A stretch of 64,000 nucleotides of DNA from Bacteroidota bacterium (GCA_018266575.1 JAFEAE010000017.1:62001-126000), one strand, 5' to 3'; counted from the first letter of the stretch, positions 50,619 to 60,109 are shown. Notes: generated by a model not told the origin, from the sequence alone. Program-made: numbers and translations.

Positions 50619-51839
50619 TCTTTTAGAAATATTTTCTGCGGCGATATATCCGCTTGTCCATGCGTATTGAAAATTAAAACCTCCGGTAATCCCGTCAACA
50701 TCCATTACTTCACCTGCAAAAAACAATCCCGGAATAATTTTACTTTCCATTGTATTCGCGTCTATTTCAGATAATTTAATCCCGCCGGCGGTTACAAATT
50801 CTTCTTTAAATGTAGTTTTACCTCTTACAGAAAATCGCTGTGCTGTTAAATTCTGAACAAGTGTATTTTGAGTTTTCGCCGGTAAATCTGCCCAATTCAT
50901 ATTTTCGGTTATACCTGACTGGTAGTTCAGGTATTCCCATAAACGTTGTGGCAATCCAAATTGATTTCTCCCCGAAATCCGTTGTGCTGCATTTTCTATT
51001 CTATACTCATGAAATTTTTCACGCAATGATTGCTCATTAAATCCCGGAAGCCAGTTTATTGAAACTGAAAATTGATATTCTTTATTCGCCAATTCCCTCG
51101 CTCCCCATGCAGATAAACGCAGAACAGCAGGCCCGCTCAAGCCCCAATGTGTGATCAATAACGGGCCGCTTTCCGACAGTTTTGAGTTATTGATCTTAAT
51201 ATTCGCATCGCTAACGGAAACTCCCATCAATTGTGTGATGGGGTTATCCGGCAAATTAAATGTGAATAAAGATGGGACGGGATCATCAATAGAATGCCCG
51301 GTGGATCTCAACCACTCAAACATTCCTGATTTTGGATAACCACCGGTTGCGATGCAGAGAAAGTCCGCAGTAAACAGTTGGCGGTTGGTAACAGTCAGTT
51401 GAAAAGTATTATTCAGTTTTTCGATTTTATTAACTTGCCTGTTTAATAAAATCTCAACTTTATATTTATTCGCTTCACGAATCAGGCAATCAATAATTGT
51501 TTGTGATGAGTCTGTTACGGGAAACATTCTTCCATCTTCTTCTTCCTTAAGATGCACACCTCTTTCTTCATACCATGCAATAGTATTTGTTGTAAAAAAA
51601 TGATGAAATACTTTCCGTACAAAATGTTGTCCGCGTGGATATTTCTTCATCATTTCATTAATATCAAAACAAGCATGCGTTACGTTGCAACGCCCGCCAC
51701 CGCTCACTTTCACCTTACTTAACAGTTTGGAAGATTTTTCGAGAATGATTACTTTCAAATCCTCATTCATCCGTGCGGCATTAACCGCACAGAAAAAGCC
51801 TGCAGCGCCACCACCGATCACAATTAATGTTTTGGGCAT
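50616..51839 (-). CDS. BaiN/HI0933-family flavoprotein
   Basis: A 407-residue FAD-dependent protein of the HI0933-like (BaiN, YhiN) family. The N-terminal dinucleotide motif is VIGGGAAGFFCAVNAA. SGGGRCNVTHA and the C-terminal GGFNFQYAWTSGYIAAE are conserved family stretches. Substrates are mostly unknown; one member acts in bile acid dehydroxylation, but that should not be assumed here. It begins 1 base after the M20 peptidase gene ends, so it is translationally coupled to it. Its own 3' end overlaps a strong inverted repeat. Confidence 0.9.
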   Translation of the reverse strand: MPKTLIVIGGGAAGFFCAVNAARMNEDLKVIILEKSSKLLSKVKVSGGGRCNVTHACFDINEMMKKYPRGQHFVRKVFHHFFTTNTIAWYEERGVHLKEEEDGRMFPVTDSSQTIIDCLIREANKYKVEILLNRQVNKIEKLNNTFQLTVTNRQLFTADFLCIATGGYPKSGMFEWLRSTGHSIDDPVPSLFTFNLPDNPITQLMGVSVSDANIKINNSKLSESGPLLITHWGLSGPAVLRLSAWGARELANKEYQFSVSINWLPGFNEQSLREKFHEYRIENAAQRISGRNQFGLPQRLWEYLNYQSGITENMNWADLPAKTQNTLVQNLTAQRFSVRGKTTFKEEFVTAGGIKLSEIDANTMESKIIPGLFFAGEVMDVDGITGGFNFQYAWTSGYIAAENISKR

Positions 51840-51840
51840 A

Positions 51841-53382
51841 TTATTCAGGTTGCATCAGCATGATAGAAGCCATTGTTTCAATACCATTGCAGAGATTTTG
51901 CAGGCGTATATTTTCATTTTCTGCATGTTGGTTGTTATCATGGTTTGCGATGGGGACTATGATTGTTTTCGCATTCAAATATTTTTCAAACAAAAACAGC
52001 GGCAGGCTTCCACCGAGCGAAGGCACTAAAATAATTTTATCGCCTGTTGTTTTTTGAACGGCAGCAATAATATTTTTTGCGATTGGCAATTCCATAGAAG
52101 TGCGTTGCGCATTATAGCCGCCATCGTCTGCAATAATTTTAATGATTTTTGCATGCGCACTTCTCTCTTCGTCCGTCGGTTCATGATCAACAACATAATA
52201 ACCCTGGTCACGGATATGTGTAATTATTTTTTGTTGCTGTTTGCGCCAGTCATTTCCCAATACCAACCGCAGATCGAGCACAGCAGTTGCTGTTGTCGGG
52301 ATCACATTGCTTGCCTGTTTACCAACATTTCCACTTGACATGCCATTAATATTCAGTGAAGGAAGATTGATCGCTTCTACCAATGATTTTCCGGGCATTT
52401 CTGTTGAAGCAATACCTAATTCTTTTTTCATCTGCTCATCAACAGAAGGCACTTCTGCCAGCGCCTTTTTTTCGGCATCGGTAAACGGAATAACATCTGC
52501 ATAAAAATCTTTAATTGTTATTTTTCCTTCTTCATCTTTCATTGATGCTAATAATTTTGCAAGCATCATAGCAGGATTTGGCGCCCAGTTTCCATAATGC
52601 CCGCTATGCAACGGCCGTTTAGATGCGTATATGGTAAGATCGAGATGGCAATCGCCACGTACACCAAATACAATTTGTTTTTTTCCTGATTGATGAACAG
52701 GCCCGTCGCAAATTATCCATACATCCGATTGAAGAAGTGATTTATATTTCTCCAATATTTCAGAAAGATGTGATGAACCGGCTTCTTCCTCCCCTTCAAA
52801 AAAGAATTTAATATTATAATGCAATTTCAAACCGGATTTTATAATTGCATCGTATGCATTTAAAATCGACATAACTCCTGCCTTATCATCAGAAGCGCCA
52901 CGTCCGTAGATCCGCCATTCATTGTTATAGCCTCCGGAAGTCGGAAACGGAATTACAGAAGCATTTTTTTCAAGCGACCCGTTTAATAATTGTGGCTTGA
53001 AAGGTTCAAGTGGTTTTGTCCATTGCAAAGAGTTTACAGGTTGCCCGTCGTAATGCGCATAAAAAATAATGGTATGCGTTGCTTGCGGAATATTTGCTTC
53101 GCCGTAAACTACCGGTGGCTTAGATAGAGTAGTTGGAGAAAGTAGTTGTACATTTTGAATGCCACGCTTGTTCATTGCATCCATTATGAAAGCAGCATTC
53201 TTTTTTATATTCAAAGAGTCATTTGCAATATTTGGAATAGATAACAATGAAACAAACTCGTTAATGATTGCATTTTCGTTTTGTTCCCGGAAAGCCCGGA
53301 TCTTTAAGATTTCGGGGGATTGTGCGAATGTGTAAGAAAAAATGAAAAAAAATAATGTGAATGCAGCAGATGATTTTTTCAT
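51841..53382 (-). CDS. Secreted M20-family dipeptidase
   Basis: A 513-residue metallopeptidase of the M20/M25/M40 family. It has a signal peptide (..FSYTFAQ), so it acts in the periplasm or outside. Zinc-site motifs are visible: FYAHYDGQPVN, GRGASDDKAGVMS and KFFFEGEEEAGSSHL, including the catalytic Glu pair. The lid domain follows (about 230-370). It should release amino acids from di- and tripeptides. It lies 62 bases after map and 1 base before the BaiN-like gene, on the same strand, so the three may form a transcript. Confidence 0.92.
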   Translation of the reverse strand: MKKSSAAFTLFFFIFSYTFAQSPEILKIRAFREQNENAIINEFVSLLSIPNIANDSLNIKKNAAFIMDAMNKRGIQNVQLLSPTTLSKPPVVYGEANIPQATHTIIFYAHYDGQPVNSLQWTKPLEPFKPQLLNGSLEKNASVIPFPTSGGYNNEWRIYGRGASDDKAGVMSILNAYDAIIKSGLKLHYNIKFFFEGEEEAGSSHLSEILEKYKSLLQSDVWIICDGPVHQSGKKQIVFGVRGDCHLDLTIYASKRPLHSGHYGNWAPNPAMMLAKLLASMKDEEGKITIKDFYADVIPFTDAEKKALAEVPSVDEQMKKELGIASTEMPGKSLVEAINLPSLNINGMSSGNVGKQASNVIPTTATAVLDLRLVLGNDWRKQQQKIITHIRDQGYYVVDHEPTDEERSAHAKIIKIIADDGGYNAQRTSMELPIAKNIIAAVQKTTGDKIILVPSLGGSLPLFLFEKYLNAKTIIVPIANHDNNQHAENENIRLQNLCNGIETMASIMLMQPE

Positions 53383-53444
53383 ACTGAAAGTTAACTTGAA
53401 TTAATGAGAATTAGAATTCAGAGGTGCTTCAGTTAGTTCATTTA

Positions 53445-54269
53445 TTATTTCTGGTGAATCGCAATGGCATTATACTCTGAAAACAAATTCGCATTAGCTT
53501 TTTCTGCAGCTTCGATGATGCTGTAATCGGAGAGAATATCCGGTGCATTTTTTTGCACATGCACATCGTGCTCAAAATGCACAGAAGGCTTGTGGTCTTT
53601 TGTGCGTATGGTCCAGCCATCATCTTCTGTGTACACATCTTTCACGCCAAGGTTAATCATTGGCTCGATGGCAAGCACTAAACCTTCTTTCATTTTAGCG
53701 CCGCTTCCGCGCCTTCCGTAATTAGGCACCTGGGGTTCTTCATGCATGCTCTTGCCAAGTCCATGCCCTACTAATTCACGCACCACACCATAACCGTATT
53801 TTTTTTCTGTATGTTCCTGGATGGCAAAAGAAATGTCCCCAACACGGTTTCCTGCAACTGCTTTTTCAATTCCTTTGTATAACGATTCCTTGGTGACCCT
53901 GATCAGCTGAATGATTTCTTCCGGGATATTTCCTAACGCAAATGTATATGCGTGATCTCCATGGTAACCATTCTTGAATACCCCAACATCAATGGAAACT
54001 ATGTCTCCTTCTTTCAATTCATTTTTAGTAGGGAAACCATGAACCACCACATCATTTACAGAAATGCAGGAATTATATGGATAGCCGCGATAGTTTAAAA
54101 ATGACGGCACAGCCTTGTTATCACGGATATAAGCACCGATAAATTCGTCAAGCGATAATGTTGTAATTCCCGGCTTTAAAATTTTTGCAACCTCGGTAAG
54201 CGTTTTACTTACAAGCAATGCGCTTTGGCGCATCAATTCTACTTCCGCCGGAGTTTTATAATGGATCAT
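53445..54269 (-). CDS. map: Methionine aminopeptidase, type I
   Basis: Map removes the initiator Met from nascent proteins. The 274-residue protein is of the usual length for this type. Metal-binding positions are found in VSIDVGVFKNGYHGDHAYT (two Asp), VGHGLGKSMHEEPQ (His), and VLAIEPM plus DGWTIRTKDHKPSVHFEHDV (Glu). The ATG at 54269 is chosen because five further in-frame codons lie upstream within a tandem-word region. It follows secY, the common arrangement in Bacteroidota, but is separated from it by a terminator and from infA and rpmJ, which are absent. Confidence 0.95.
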   Translation of the reverse strand: MIHYKTPAEVELMRQSALLVSKTLTEVAKILKPGITTLSLDEFIGAYIRDNKAVPSFLNYRGYPYNSCISVNDVVVHGFPTKNELKEGDIVSIDVGVFKNGYHGDHAYTFALGNIPEEIIQLIRVTKESLYKGIEKAVAGNRVGDISFAIQEHTEKKYGYGVVRELVGHGLGKSMHEEPQVPNYGRRGSGAKMKEGLVLAIEPMINLGVKDVYTEDDGWTIRTKDHKPSVHFEHDVHVQKNAPDILSDYSIIEAAEKANANLFSEYNAIAIHQK

Positions 54270-54271
54270 GT

Positions 54272-54305
54272 GGTGAATTATCAATGGTGAATTATCAATG
54301 GTGAA
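54272..54305. repeat. Tandem repeat in the map leader
   Basis: GGTGAATTATCAAT occurs twice in direct tandem (54272-54285, 54286-54299) and a third partial unit follows (GGTGAAT at 54300-54306). On the minus strand this forms the leader just before the map start codon. It resembles the ACCATT words at 10951-10975. Confidence 0.75.
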
Positions 54306-54390
54306 TCGTGAGTAAGATCGCGTTCGTTTGATTTATATCCTGACTGATCCTATAGCTCAAAAATCATCATTTACAACCCGTATTATGAAT

Positions 54391-54423
54391 AAAACCTGTT
54401 AAGCGTTCAGCCTAACAGGTTTT
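54391..54423. terminator. Terminator after secY
   Basis: AAAACCTGTTA (54391-54401) and its exact complement at 54413-54423 form an 11-bp stem over an 11-base loop, ending in a TTTT run on both strands. On the minus strand it lies 27 bases after the secY stop, so it probably ends the spc operon before map. Confidence 0.82.
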
Positions 54424-54449
54424 GTATCTATAATTAAACAATTATTGTA

Positions 54450-55787
54450 TTAAATAGTTGGACTGGTAACAGATTGACGGCCCTGTATCCTTCCGCTTTT
54501 CATCAAACCATCATATTGCCGCATCAACAACTGCGTCTCAACCTGCTGCAAGGTATCTAAAATTACCCCAACCATGATCAGCAGGGATGTACCTCCAAAG
54601 AATGAAGCAAACCCCTGAGTTACGCCAAGGCGTTGTGCAAATCCCGGAAGTATACCAATTACAGCCAATAAAACTGCACCGGGTAATGTGATCTTATCCA
54701 TTACAGCCCCTATGAAATCAACTGTTGGCTGCCCCGGCTTTACGCCCGGTATAAATCCATTATTACGTTTGAGGTCATCTGCAATTTGTTTAGGATTGAA
54801 GATAAGCGCTGTGTACAAAAAGGTAAATGCCACAACGATTACTGCATAAATGATCATGTGCAGAAAATCTTTCGGATCAGAAAAAATTCTCGATATACCT
54901 TCCTTGTTTTCGAAACTTGTATAAGAAATCAATGTAGGAAGGAACATGATCGCTTGTGCAAAGATGATTGGCATTACACCGGCGCTATTCACTTTTAATG
55001 GAAGGAACTGGCGTGCGCCTCCAAACTGGCGGTTGCCAACAATTTGTTTTGCATAATTGACCGGAACCTTTCGCACCCCCTGAATTAATACGATCAATCC
55101 AAGAATGATTGCAATAAGTATAGCGATCTCAATAATAAAGATTAATATCCCCCCACTTCCGATTGTCATTTTTGCAAGGAATTCCTGGCGGATTGCATTC
55201 GGCAGCCGTGCCAAAATCCCAATCATGATGATCAAAGAAGTTCCATTTCCTAAACCTTTGTCAGTTATCTTTTCACCCAACCACATTACGAATAATGTTC
55301 CTGCAGTAAGCACAATTGGGGTAGTGATCCATAAATATGGTGCATATGAATCGAGGATTGCATCTTTCGCCATTGTACGCAAATACGTTACATAAGCATA
55401 CGCCTGAACGAACGTAACGATTACTGTAAGATACCTTGTCCATTGGTTGATCTTCTTCCTCCCGCTTTCACCTTCTTTTTGAACCTTCTGCATTTGTGGA
55501 ACGAGGATCGTGACCAACTGCATAAAGATAGAAGCAGAAATGTAAGGCATGATCCCTAAAGCAACGATAGAGGCCTGTAGAAATGCACCACCGGAGAAGG
55601 CATCGATCAAACCAAGAGCACCGCTTTTTGCACCGGCAAGGCTGCTTAGTTTGTGAGGGTCAACACCGGGCAATACGATAAATGTGCATAAACGAAAAAC
55701 GAACATCAAAAGAAGAGTAACAAGGATCTTGCTCTTCAATTCTTCGATGCTCCATATATTTCTGAGTGTTTGAAAAAGTTTCTTCAC
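54450..55787 (-). CDS. secY: Preprotein translocase subunit SecY
   Basis: SecY is the channel subunit of the Sec translocase in the inner membrane. The 445-residue protein has the ten-helix layout. Recognisable stretches are IVLPGVDPHKL near the N-terminus, the plug-region LIDAFSGGAF, and RKVPVNYAKQIVGN. The C-terminal EVETQLLMRQYDGLMKSG-like motif (read as VETQLLMRQYDGLMKSG) is conserved. It is the last gene of the spc operon, followed by a terminator. Confidence 0.97.
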   Translation of the reverse strand: MKKLFQTLRNIWSIEELKSKILVTLLLMFVFRLCTFIVLPGVDPHKLSSLAGAKSGALGLIDAFSGGAFLQASIVALGIMPYISASIFMQLVTILVPQMQKVQKEGESGRKKINQWTRYLTVIVTFVQAYAYVTYLRTMAKDAILDSYAPYLWITTPIVLTAGTLFVMWLGEKITDKGLGNGTSLIIMIGILARLPNAIRQEFLAKMTIGSGGILIFIIEIAILIAIILGLIVLIQGVRKVPVNYAKQIVGNRQFGGARQFLPLKVNSAGVMPIIFAQAIMFLPTLISYTSFENKEGISRIFSDPKDFLHMIIYAVIVVAFTFLYTALIFNPKQIADDLKRNNGFIPGVKPGQPTVDFIGAVMDKITLPGAVLLAVIGILPGFAQRLGVTQGFASFFGGTSLLIMVGVILDTLQQVETQLLMRQYDGLMKSGRIQGRQSVTSPTI

Positions 55788-55864
55788 GAACGTTGAAATT
55801 TTTATTTAATAATTCCAAACAAAAAAAAGCACTACTTATTGTGCCACGCAAGTTACGCAAAAAA

Positions 55865-56314
55865 TCACTTCAGGATTTCTACAGTGCCGCCCACTTCTTC
55901 AATGGCTGTTTTTGCTTTTTCGCTTACTGCATTTACTTTGAAACTTACCTTGTTCTTGATCTCACCGTTCCCGAGGACTTTCACAAGATCTGTCTGACTG
56001 ATAAGCCCGTTGATATATAAATTTTCAGGTGAGAATTCCTTGATACTGTATTTCTCGATCAGCTGGTCGATCTGCCCAAGATTGAAAACTTTGTAAGAAA
56101 CGCGATGTGGGTTTTTGAAACCACGTTTTGGGATCCTTCTCTGGATCGGCATCTGTCCACCTTCGTGTGCAATCCTGTTTTTAAAACCAGAACGGCTTTG
56201 ATGCCCCTTATTACCTTTTGTAGAAGTTCCGCCTTTTCCGGAAGCTTCACCACGGCCTAAACGTTTTTCTCTGTGTGTGGAACCTTTTGCAGGCTGGATA
56301 GTGTGTAATTTCAT
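55865..56314 (-). CDS. rplO: 50S ribosomal protein L15
   Basis: L15 binds 23S rRNA and is needed late in large-subunit assembly. The 149-residue sequence opens with the glycine-rich LGRGEASGKGGTSTKGNKG region typical of the family and includes the conserved FEGGQMPIQRRIPKRGF-type segment (here AHEGGQMPIQRRIPKRGF). It is co-transcribed between rpmD and secY. Confidence 0.96.
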   Translation of the reverse strand: MKLHTIQPAKGSTHREKRLGRGEASGKGGTSTKGNKGHQSRSGFKNRIAHEGGQMPIQRRIPKRGFKNPHRVSYKVFNLGQIDQLIEKYSIKEFSPENLYINGLISQTDLVKVLGNGEIKNKVSFKVNAVSEKAKTAIEEVGGTVEILK

Positions 56315-56334
56315 TTTTTTGATTTTTACTCAAC

Positions 56335-56405
56335 GGGGAATCTCCCCTCGCTTGTTAATGTGACAATTTGAAAGTTGCTCAATACTCAATTGAGGAATTG
56401 AGCAA
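56335..56405. repeat. Hairpins in the rplO-rpmD spacer
   Basis: GGGGA (56335-56339) pairs with TCCCC (56343-56347). Farther on, TTGCTCAAT (56375-56383) pairs with ATTGAGCAA (56397-56405). Both lie inside the ribosomal operon and might influence processing or read-through. No Shine-Dalgarno-like function is evident. Confidence 0.55.
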
Positions 56406-56409
56406 TTGT

Positions 56410-56595
56410 TTAATTTGCTAACTGCTCTACTTTCACCAGGTGATCTACTTTACGGATCATACCTAATATTTGCGGAGTTGCTTCTACTTCTTTTGAAGAA
56501 TGCAATTTATTTAAACCAAGAGCTTTCAAAGTTAATTTTTGACGCTCAGGCCTATCGATACCGCTTTTTATCAATGTAACTTTAATCTTTTTCAT
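56410..56595 (-). CDS. rpmD: 50S ribosomal protein L30
   Basis: L30 is a small ribosomal protein, here 61 residues, of normal length. [25 protein letters not shown] is the conserved opening (IKSGI, KALGL). It lies between rpsE and rplO. Many bacteria carry it in this exact position, supporting the call. Confidence 0.95.
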   Translation of the reverse strand: MKKIKVTLIKSGIDRPERQKLTLKALGLNKLHSSKEVEATPQILGMIRKVDHLVKVEQLAN

Positions 56596-56610
56596 AACTC
56601 AAATATTAAA

Positions 56611-56645
56611 AACTGCCGGCTGCCAACTGTTGACCGACTACCGAA
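56611..56645. repeat. ACTGCCGG-word spacer, rpmD-rpsE
   Basis: AACTGCCGGCTGCCAACTGT followed by TGACCGACTACCG fills most of the 53-base spacer. The words resemble the arms of the element at 16341-16579 and the rplV-rpsS spacer. Confidence 0.6.
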
Positions 56646-56648
56646 AAA

Positions 56649-57167
56649 TTATCCGTTGAAAACTTTCTTTAAAGAAATGTGGCGTGTTCTTGAAACATGG
56701 ATCGGCTCACGCAGCAATGCAAGCGCTTTGAAGGTTGCTTTTACCACATTATGCGGGTTTGCAGAACCTAATGATTTTGCCAACACATCTGTAACACCTG
56801 CACTTTCCAATACAGCACGCATGCTTCCTCCAGCGATCACACCAGTACCATGGGCAGCAGGTTTGATCAATACTTTCGCAGCGCCTTCTTTAGCTAACTG
56901 GTCGTGAGGGATTGTTCCATGCATTACCGGAACTTTAATGAGGTTTTTCTTTGCATCTTCAATTCCTTTGGTAATTGCTTCCTGAACTTCTTTTGCTTTA
57001 CCCAAACCATGTCCAACAACACCATTTTCGTTTCCTACAACAACTAATGCAGAAAAGCTGAAAGCACGTCCGCCTTTCGTTGTTTTTACCACGCGGTTAA
57101 TAGCAACAACTTTTTCTTTTAGTTCAAGATCGCCTGCTTTTACCTTGTTTAAATTTACTTTTGACAT
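56649..57167 (-). CDS. rpsE: 30S ribosomal protein S5
   Basis: S5 acts in decoding accuracy and in mRNA unwinding at the entry channel. The 172-residue protein has [19 protein letters not shown], the conserved [17 protein letters not shown] loop and [18 protein letters not shown]. The length is normal. It follows rplR across an unusually long 143-base spacer. Confidence 0.96.
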   Translation of the reverse strand: MSKVNLNKVKAGDLELKEKVVAINRVVKTTKGGRAFSFSALVVVGNENGVVGHGLGKAKEVQEAITKGIEDAKKNLIKVPVMHGTIPHDQLAKEGAAKVLIKPAAHGTGVIAGGSMRAVLESAGVTDVLAKSLGSANPHNVVKATFKALALLREPIHVSRTRHISLKKVFNG

Positions 57168-57178
57168 AATGCTATTTG

Positions 57179-57319
57179 CAATTTTAGATTTACGATGATG
57201 AGATTTAAAATTTCATCTCAACTATCTAATCGTAAATTTTGAAATATTTTATTTTTTGATTCAGTAATCACGATCACAATTGATGAAATCGCAGGTCGTA
57301 ATTCTTAAATCTAAAATTG
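57179..57319. repeat. Long-range inverted repeat, rplR-rpsE spacer
   Basis: CAATTTTAGATTTA (57179-57192) is exactly complementary to 57306-57319, which includes the rplR stop codon (57311-57313). The 113-base loop is AT-rich and contains a smaller GAGAT / ATCTC hairpin (about 57200-57219). The arms would pair the end of rplR with the region before rpsE. Confidence 0.65.
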
Positions 57320-57664
57320 TAATCCTCCTTCTCTCGCACCTTCAGCAACAGCTTTCACACGTCCGTGATACAAATTGCCACCACGATCAAATACGCAATC
57401 TTTGATTCCCAATTCAGTTGCTTTACGTGCAATTGCAGCACCAACTAATTTGCTCTTTTCAGTTTTAGTAACTTTTTGAGCAAGGATATCTTTATCACGT
57501 GAAGAAGCCGAAGCCAATGTTTTTCCGTTCGCATCATCTATCAACTGAACATAGATATCAGCATTGCTTCTGAATACAGACAACCTTGGTTTTTGTGAAG
57601 AACCAGCAATTTTTTTACGGATGCGGTACCTGATCTTTTGTTTCTTAATCAATTTTGTGTCCAT
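57311..57664 (-). CDS. rplR: 50S ribosomal protein L18
   Basis: L18 binds 5S rRNA. The 117-residue sequence has the basic start IRYRIRKKIAGSSQKPRLSV, the conserved VFRSNADIYVQLID region and the C-terminal YHGRVKAVAEGAREGGL. Normal length, in its usual place between rplF and rpsE. Confidence 0.96.
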   Translation of the reverse strand: MDTKLIKKQKIRYRIRKKIAGSSQKPRLSVFRSNADIYVQLIDDANGKTLASASSRDKDILAQKVTKTEKSKLVGAAIARKATELGIKDCVFDRGGNLYHGRVKAVAEGAREGGLQF

Positions 57665-57712
57665 CTCTTTTATTTTACAATCCTGATACTGCCAGGATTT
57701 TAATTACTCAAA

Positions 57713-58267
57713 TTATTTACCGGCAGCTTTACCTGCTTTCTTACGAACAACTTCTCCAACGTAGCGTACACCTTTTCCTTTGTATGGTTCAGGTTTACGC
57801 AAACCACGAATTTTTGCAGCAACCTGTCCGATCAATTGTTTGTCGATTCCTTCCAAAGTAATCTTTGGATTTTCCCCTTTTTCCTGCGCAGTTGCCACTT
57901 TCAGTTCTTTAGGAACTTCAAATATGATATTGTGAGAATATCCTAAAGCAAGATCAAGTAAATTGCCTTGATTAGATGCTTTAAAACCTACGCCGATCAA
58001 TTCAAGTTGTGTTTTATATCCTTCAGTAACTCCTTTAACCATATTTGAAGCTAATGCACGGTACAAACCATGCAATGCACGATGGCGAATCTGATCAGTA
58101 GGGCGAACAAATTCAATGTTGCCTTCTTTCACTTCTACTTTGATATCACGATCAAGTGTTTGCTTCAATTCTCCTTTTGGCCCTTTAATAGTAAGAATGT
58201 TTTCAGCATTCACTGTAACACTTACTCCACCTGGAACAGCTACCGGTTTTTTTCCTATACGAGACAT
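57713..58267 (-). CDS. rplF: 50S ribosomal protein L6
   Basis: L6 binds 23S rRNA near the factor-binding site. The start at 58267 (MSRIGKKPVAVPGG) gives 184 residues, the normal length; a longer frame to 58330 reads through a low-complexity AT-rich spacer. The C-terminal PEPYKGKGVRYVGEVVRKKA is conserved. Confidence 0.96.
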   Translation of the reverse strand: MSRIGKKPVAVPGGVSVTVNAENILTIKGPKGELKQTLDRDIKVEVKEGNIEFVRPTDQIRHRALHGLYRALASNMVKGVTEGYKTQLELIGVGFKASNQGNLLDLALGYSHNIIFEVPKELKVATAQEKGENPKITLEGIDKQLIGQVAAKIRGLRKPEPYKGKGVRYVGEVVRKKAGKAAGK

Positions 58268-58411
58268 AATCTTAATTTGATAATTTAATAATTCACTAAT
58301 TCGATAATGATCCTGGAAGTGTTCAGCCACCGTATAGAAGGCTTAAATTATCTTCCGCTGTTTTAATAATTTGATGCCATTATCACATCATCAAATTATC
58401 TCATTAGCATA

Positions 58412-58810
58412 TTAGTATATGTAACAAAGAACTTCGCCACCTACATTCTGTGCTTTCGCTTCTTTATCTGTCATCACGCCTTTTGATGTAGAAATGATGG
58501 CAACCCCCAAACCATTCTTCACGCGGGTGAATTCAGCAGGGCTCGCATATTGCCTCAAACCCGGGCGGCTCACTCTTTCCAGGCTTTTGATAGCAGGCTC
58601 TTTTGTCTGCGGATCATATTTCAACGCGATCTTGATAACGCCTTGTTTGTTATCATCTTCAAATTTGTATTTCAGGATATACCCTTTGTCATACAAAATT
58701 TCAGTGATGCGCTTTTTTAAATTCGAAGCGGGTATCTCCACGATACGATGGTTCGCCATCTGCGCATTACGCACTCTTGTCAGAAAATCTGCTATTGGAT
58801 CAGTAACCAT
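58412..58810 (-). CDS. rpsH: 30S ribosomal protein S8
   Basis: S8 binds the central domain of 16S rRNA and represses spc operon translation in some bacteria. The 132-residue sequence begins [16 protein letters not shown] and ends with [15 protein letters not shown] and GGEVLCYIY, all typical. It lies between rpsN and rplF, with a 144-base AT-rich spacer before rplF. Confidence 0.96.
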   Translation of the reverse strand: MVTDPIADFLTRVRNAQMANHRIVEIPASNLKKRITEILYDKGYILKYKFEDDNKQGVIKIALKYDPQTKEPAIKSLERVSRPGLRQYASPAEFTRVKNGLGVAIISTSKGVMTDKEAKAQNVGGEVLCYIY

Positions 58811-58844
58811 TGTTTATTCAGTTAAATGATTTTCAAAATTATCT

Positions 58845-58873
58845 GTCGACTGACATCTGTCGTCCGACGACGG
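58845..58873. repeat. GTCGACTG-word spacer, rpsH-rpsN
   Basis: GTCGACTGACATCTGTCGTC and CGACGACGG fill the spacer before rpsH. GTCG and CGAC words are partly self-complementary. It is the same word family as at 16341-16373 and 62915-62985. Confidence 0.6.
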
Positions 58874-58875
58874 TT

Positions 58876-59145
58876 TTACCAGCTTGCTTTTTTAACACCT
58901 GGTATTTTTCCCTGCAATGCCATGTCGCGGAACATTACCCTCGATACTCCAAAATATCTCATATAACCTCTGGGCCTTCCGGTTAACTGGCAACGATTTT
59001 TCAAACGCACGGGAGATGCGTTGCGAGGAAGCAGGTCTAATGCTTTATAATCGCCTGCAGCTTTCAATGCAGCACGTTTTTCAGCATATTTTGCAGCTAA
59101 CGCTTCTCTCTTTTTTTGCCTGGCTTTTACAGATTCTTTTGCCAT
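58876..59145 (-). CDS. rpsN: 30S ribosomal protein S14
   Basis: S14 is a small-subunit head protein. The 89-residue sequence has the conserved [20 protein letters not shown] and ends [10 protein letters not shown]. Only one cysteine is present, so it is the zinc-independent form. It lies between rplE and rpsH. Confidence 0.96.
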   Translation of the reverse strand: MAKESVKARQKKREALAAKYAEKRAALKAAGDYKALDLLPRNASPVRLKNRCQLTGRPRGYMRYFGVSRVMFRDMALQGKIPGVKKASW

Positions 59146-59162
59146 TATTTATAATTTATATT

Positions 59163-59732
59163 TTAATCTTTTTTAGCGTTGCGGAAAGGCATTCCTAATT
59201 CTTTCAACAATTCGTATGCCTCTTCGTTTGTATTTGCTGTTGTAACAAATGTGATATCCATACCCGTTATCTTGTTCACTTTGTCGATATCGACCTCGGG
59301 GAAAATGATCTGCTCAGTGATGCCCAATGTGTAATTACCACGGCCATCAAATGATTTTTCATTCACACCTTTGAAGTCACGTACACGGGGCAATGCTGCA
59401 GAAACAAGACGGTCGAGAAACTCGAACATTTTTTCTCCGCGCAAAGTTACACGAGCGCCGATCGGGATATTTTTACGCAACTTGAAGTTGGAAATATCTT
59501 TCTTCGACATTGTTGCAATTGCTTTTTGACCAGTGATCATTGTCAGTTCATCCACTGCAATGTCAACCATTTTCTTATCAGCAACTGCACCATTCACACC
59601 ACGGTTCAAACAGATTTTTTCCAATTTAGGTGCTTGCATAACTGTTTCGTAACCGAACTTTTTTACCAAAGCCGGAACTACTTCTTTCTTGTATTTTTCC
59701 GCTAATCTCGGAGTATATTTTGCTGTGCTCAT
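59163..59732 (-). CDS. rplE: 50S ribosomal protein L5
   Basis: L5 binds 5S rRNA and contacts the P-site tRNA. The 189-residue protein has [34 protein letters not shown] and the conserved [20 protein letters not shown] segment. It overlaps rplX by one base (59732). Confidence 0.96.
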   Translation of the reverse strand: MSTAKYTPRLAEKYKKEVVPALVKKFGYETVMQAPKLEKICLNRGVNGAVADKKMVDIAVDELTMITGQKAIATMSKKDISNFKLRKNIPIGARVTLRGEKMFEFLDRLVSAALPRVRDFKGVNEKSFDGRGNYTLGITEQIIFPEVDIDKVNKITGMDITFVTTANTNEEAYELLKELGMPFRNAKKD

Positions 59733-60070
59733 TATTTAATAACCTCCCCTGATTTTTTTGAAACACGAATTAATTTTCCGTTTTCCCTTGTGCGTTTAAC
59801 CTTAGAACCGGCACCTTCTTTCGCATCCCACAACATTACATTGGAGATATGTACCGGAGCTTCGATTTTCACGATACCACCCTTTGTGTTTTGTGCAGAA
59901 GGTTTGGTATGTTTCGTAACAATGTTCACTCCTTCCACCAATACTTTTGATTTATCCGGAAATACTTCCAGCACTTTTCTTGGCTTCTTCGGGTCTTTGT
60001 CATCACCTGCGATGATGACTACACTGTCGCCTTTTTTAATGTTAAACTTGGGTTTAAATCTGTTGCTCAT
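59732..60070 (-). CDS. rplX: 50S ribosomal protein L24
   Basis: L24 starts large-subunit assembly. The 112-residue protein carries the KOW motif [21 protein letters not shown] and [21 protein letters not shown]. Its stop overlaps the rplE start by one base. A copy of the dispersed repeat lies upstream, in the rplN-rplX spacer. Confidence 0.96.
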   Translation of the reverse strand: MSNRFKPKFNIKKGDSVVIIAGDDKDPKKPRKVLEVFPDKSKVLVEGVNIVTKHTKPSAQNTKGGIVKIEAPVHISNVMLWDAKEGAGSKVKRTRENGKLIRVSKKSGEVIK

Positions 60071-60109
60071 TTTTTATGCTTTATCCCGTTAAGAGATTTT
60101 TTATTTTTT

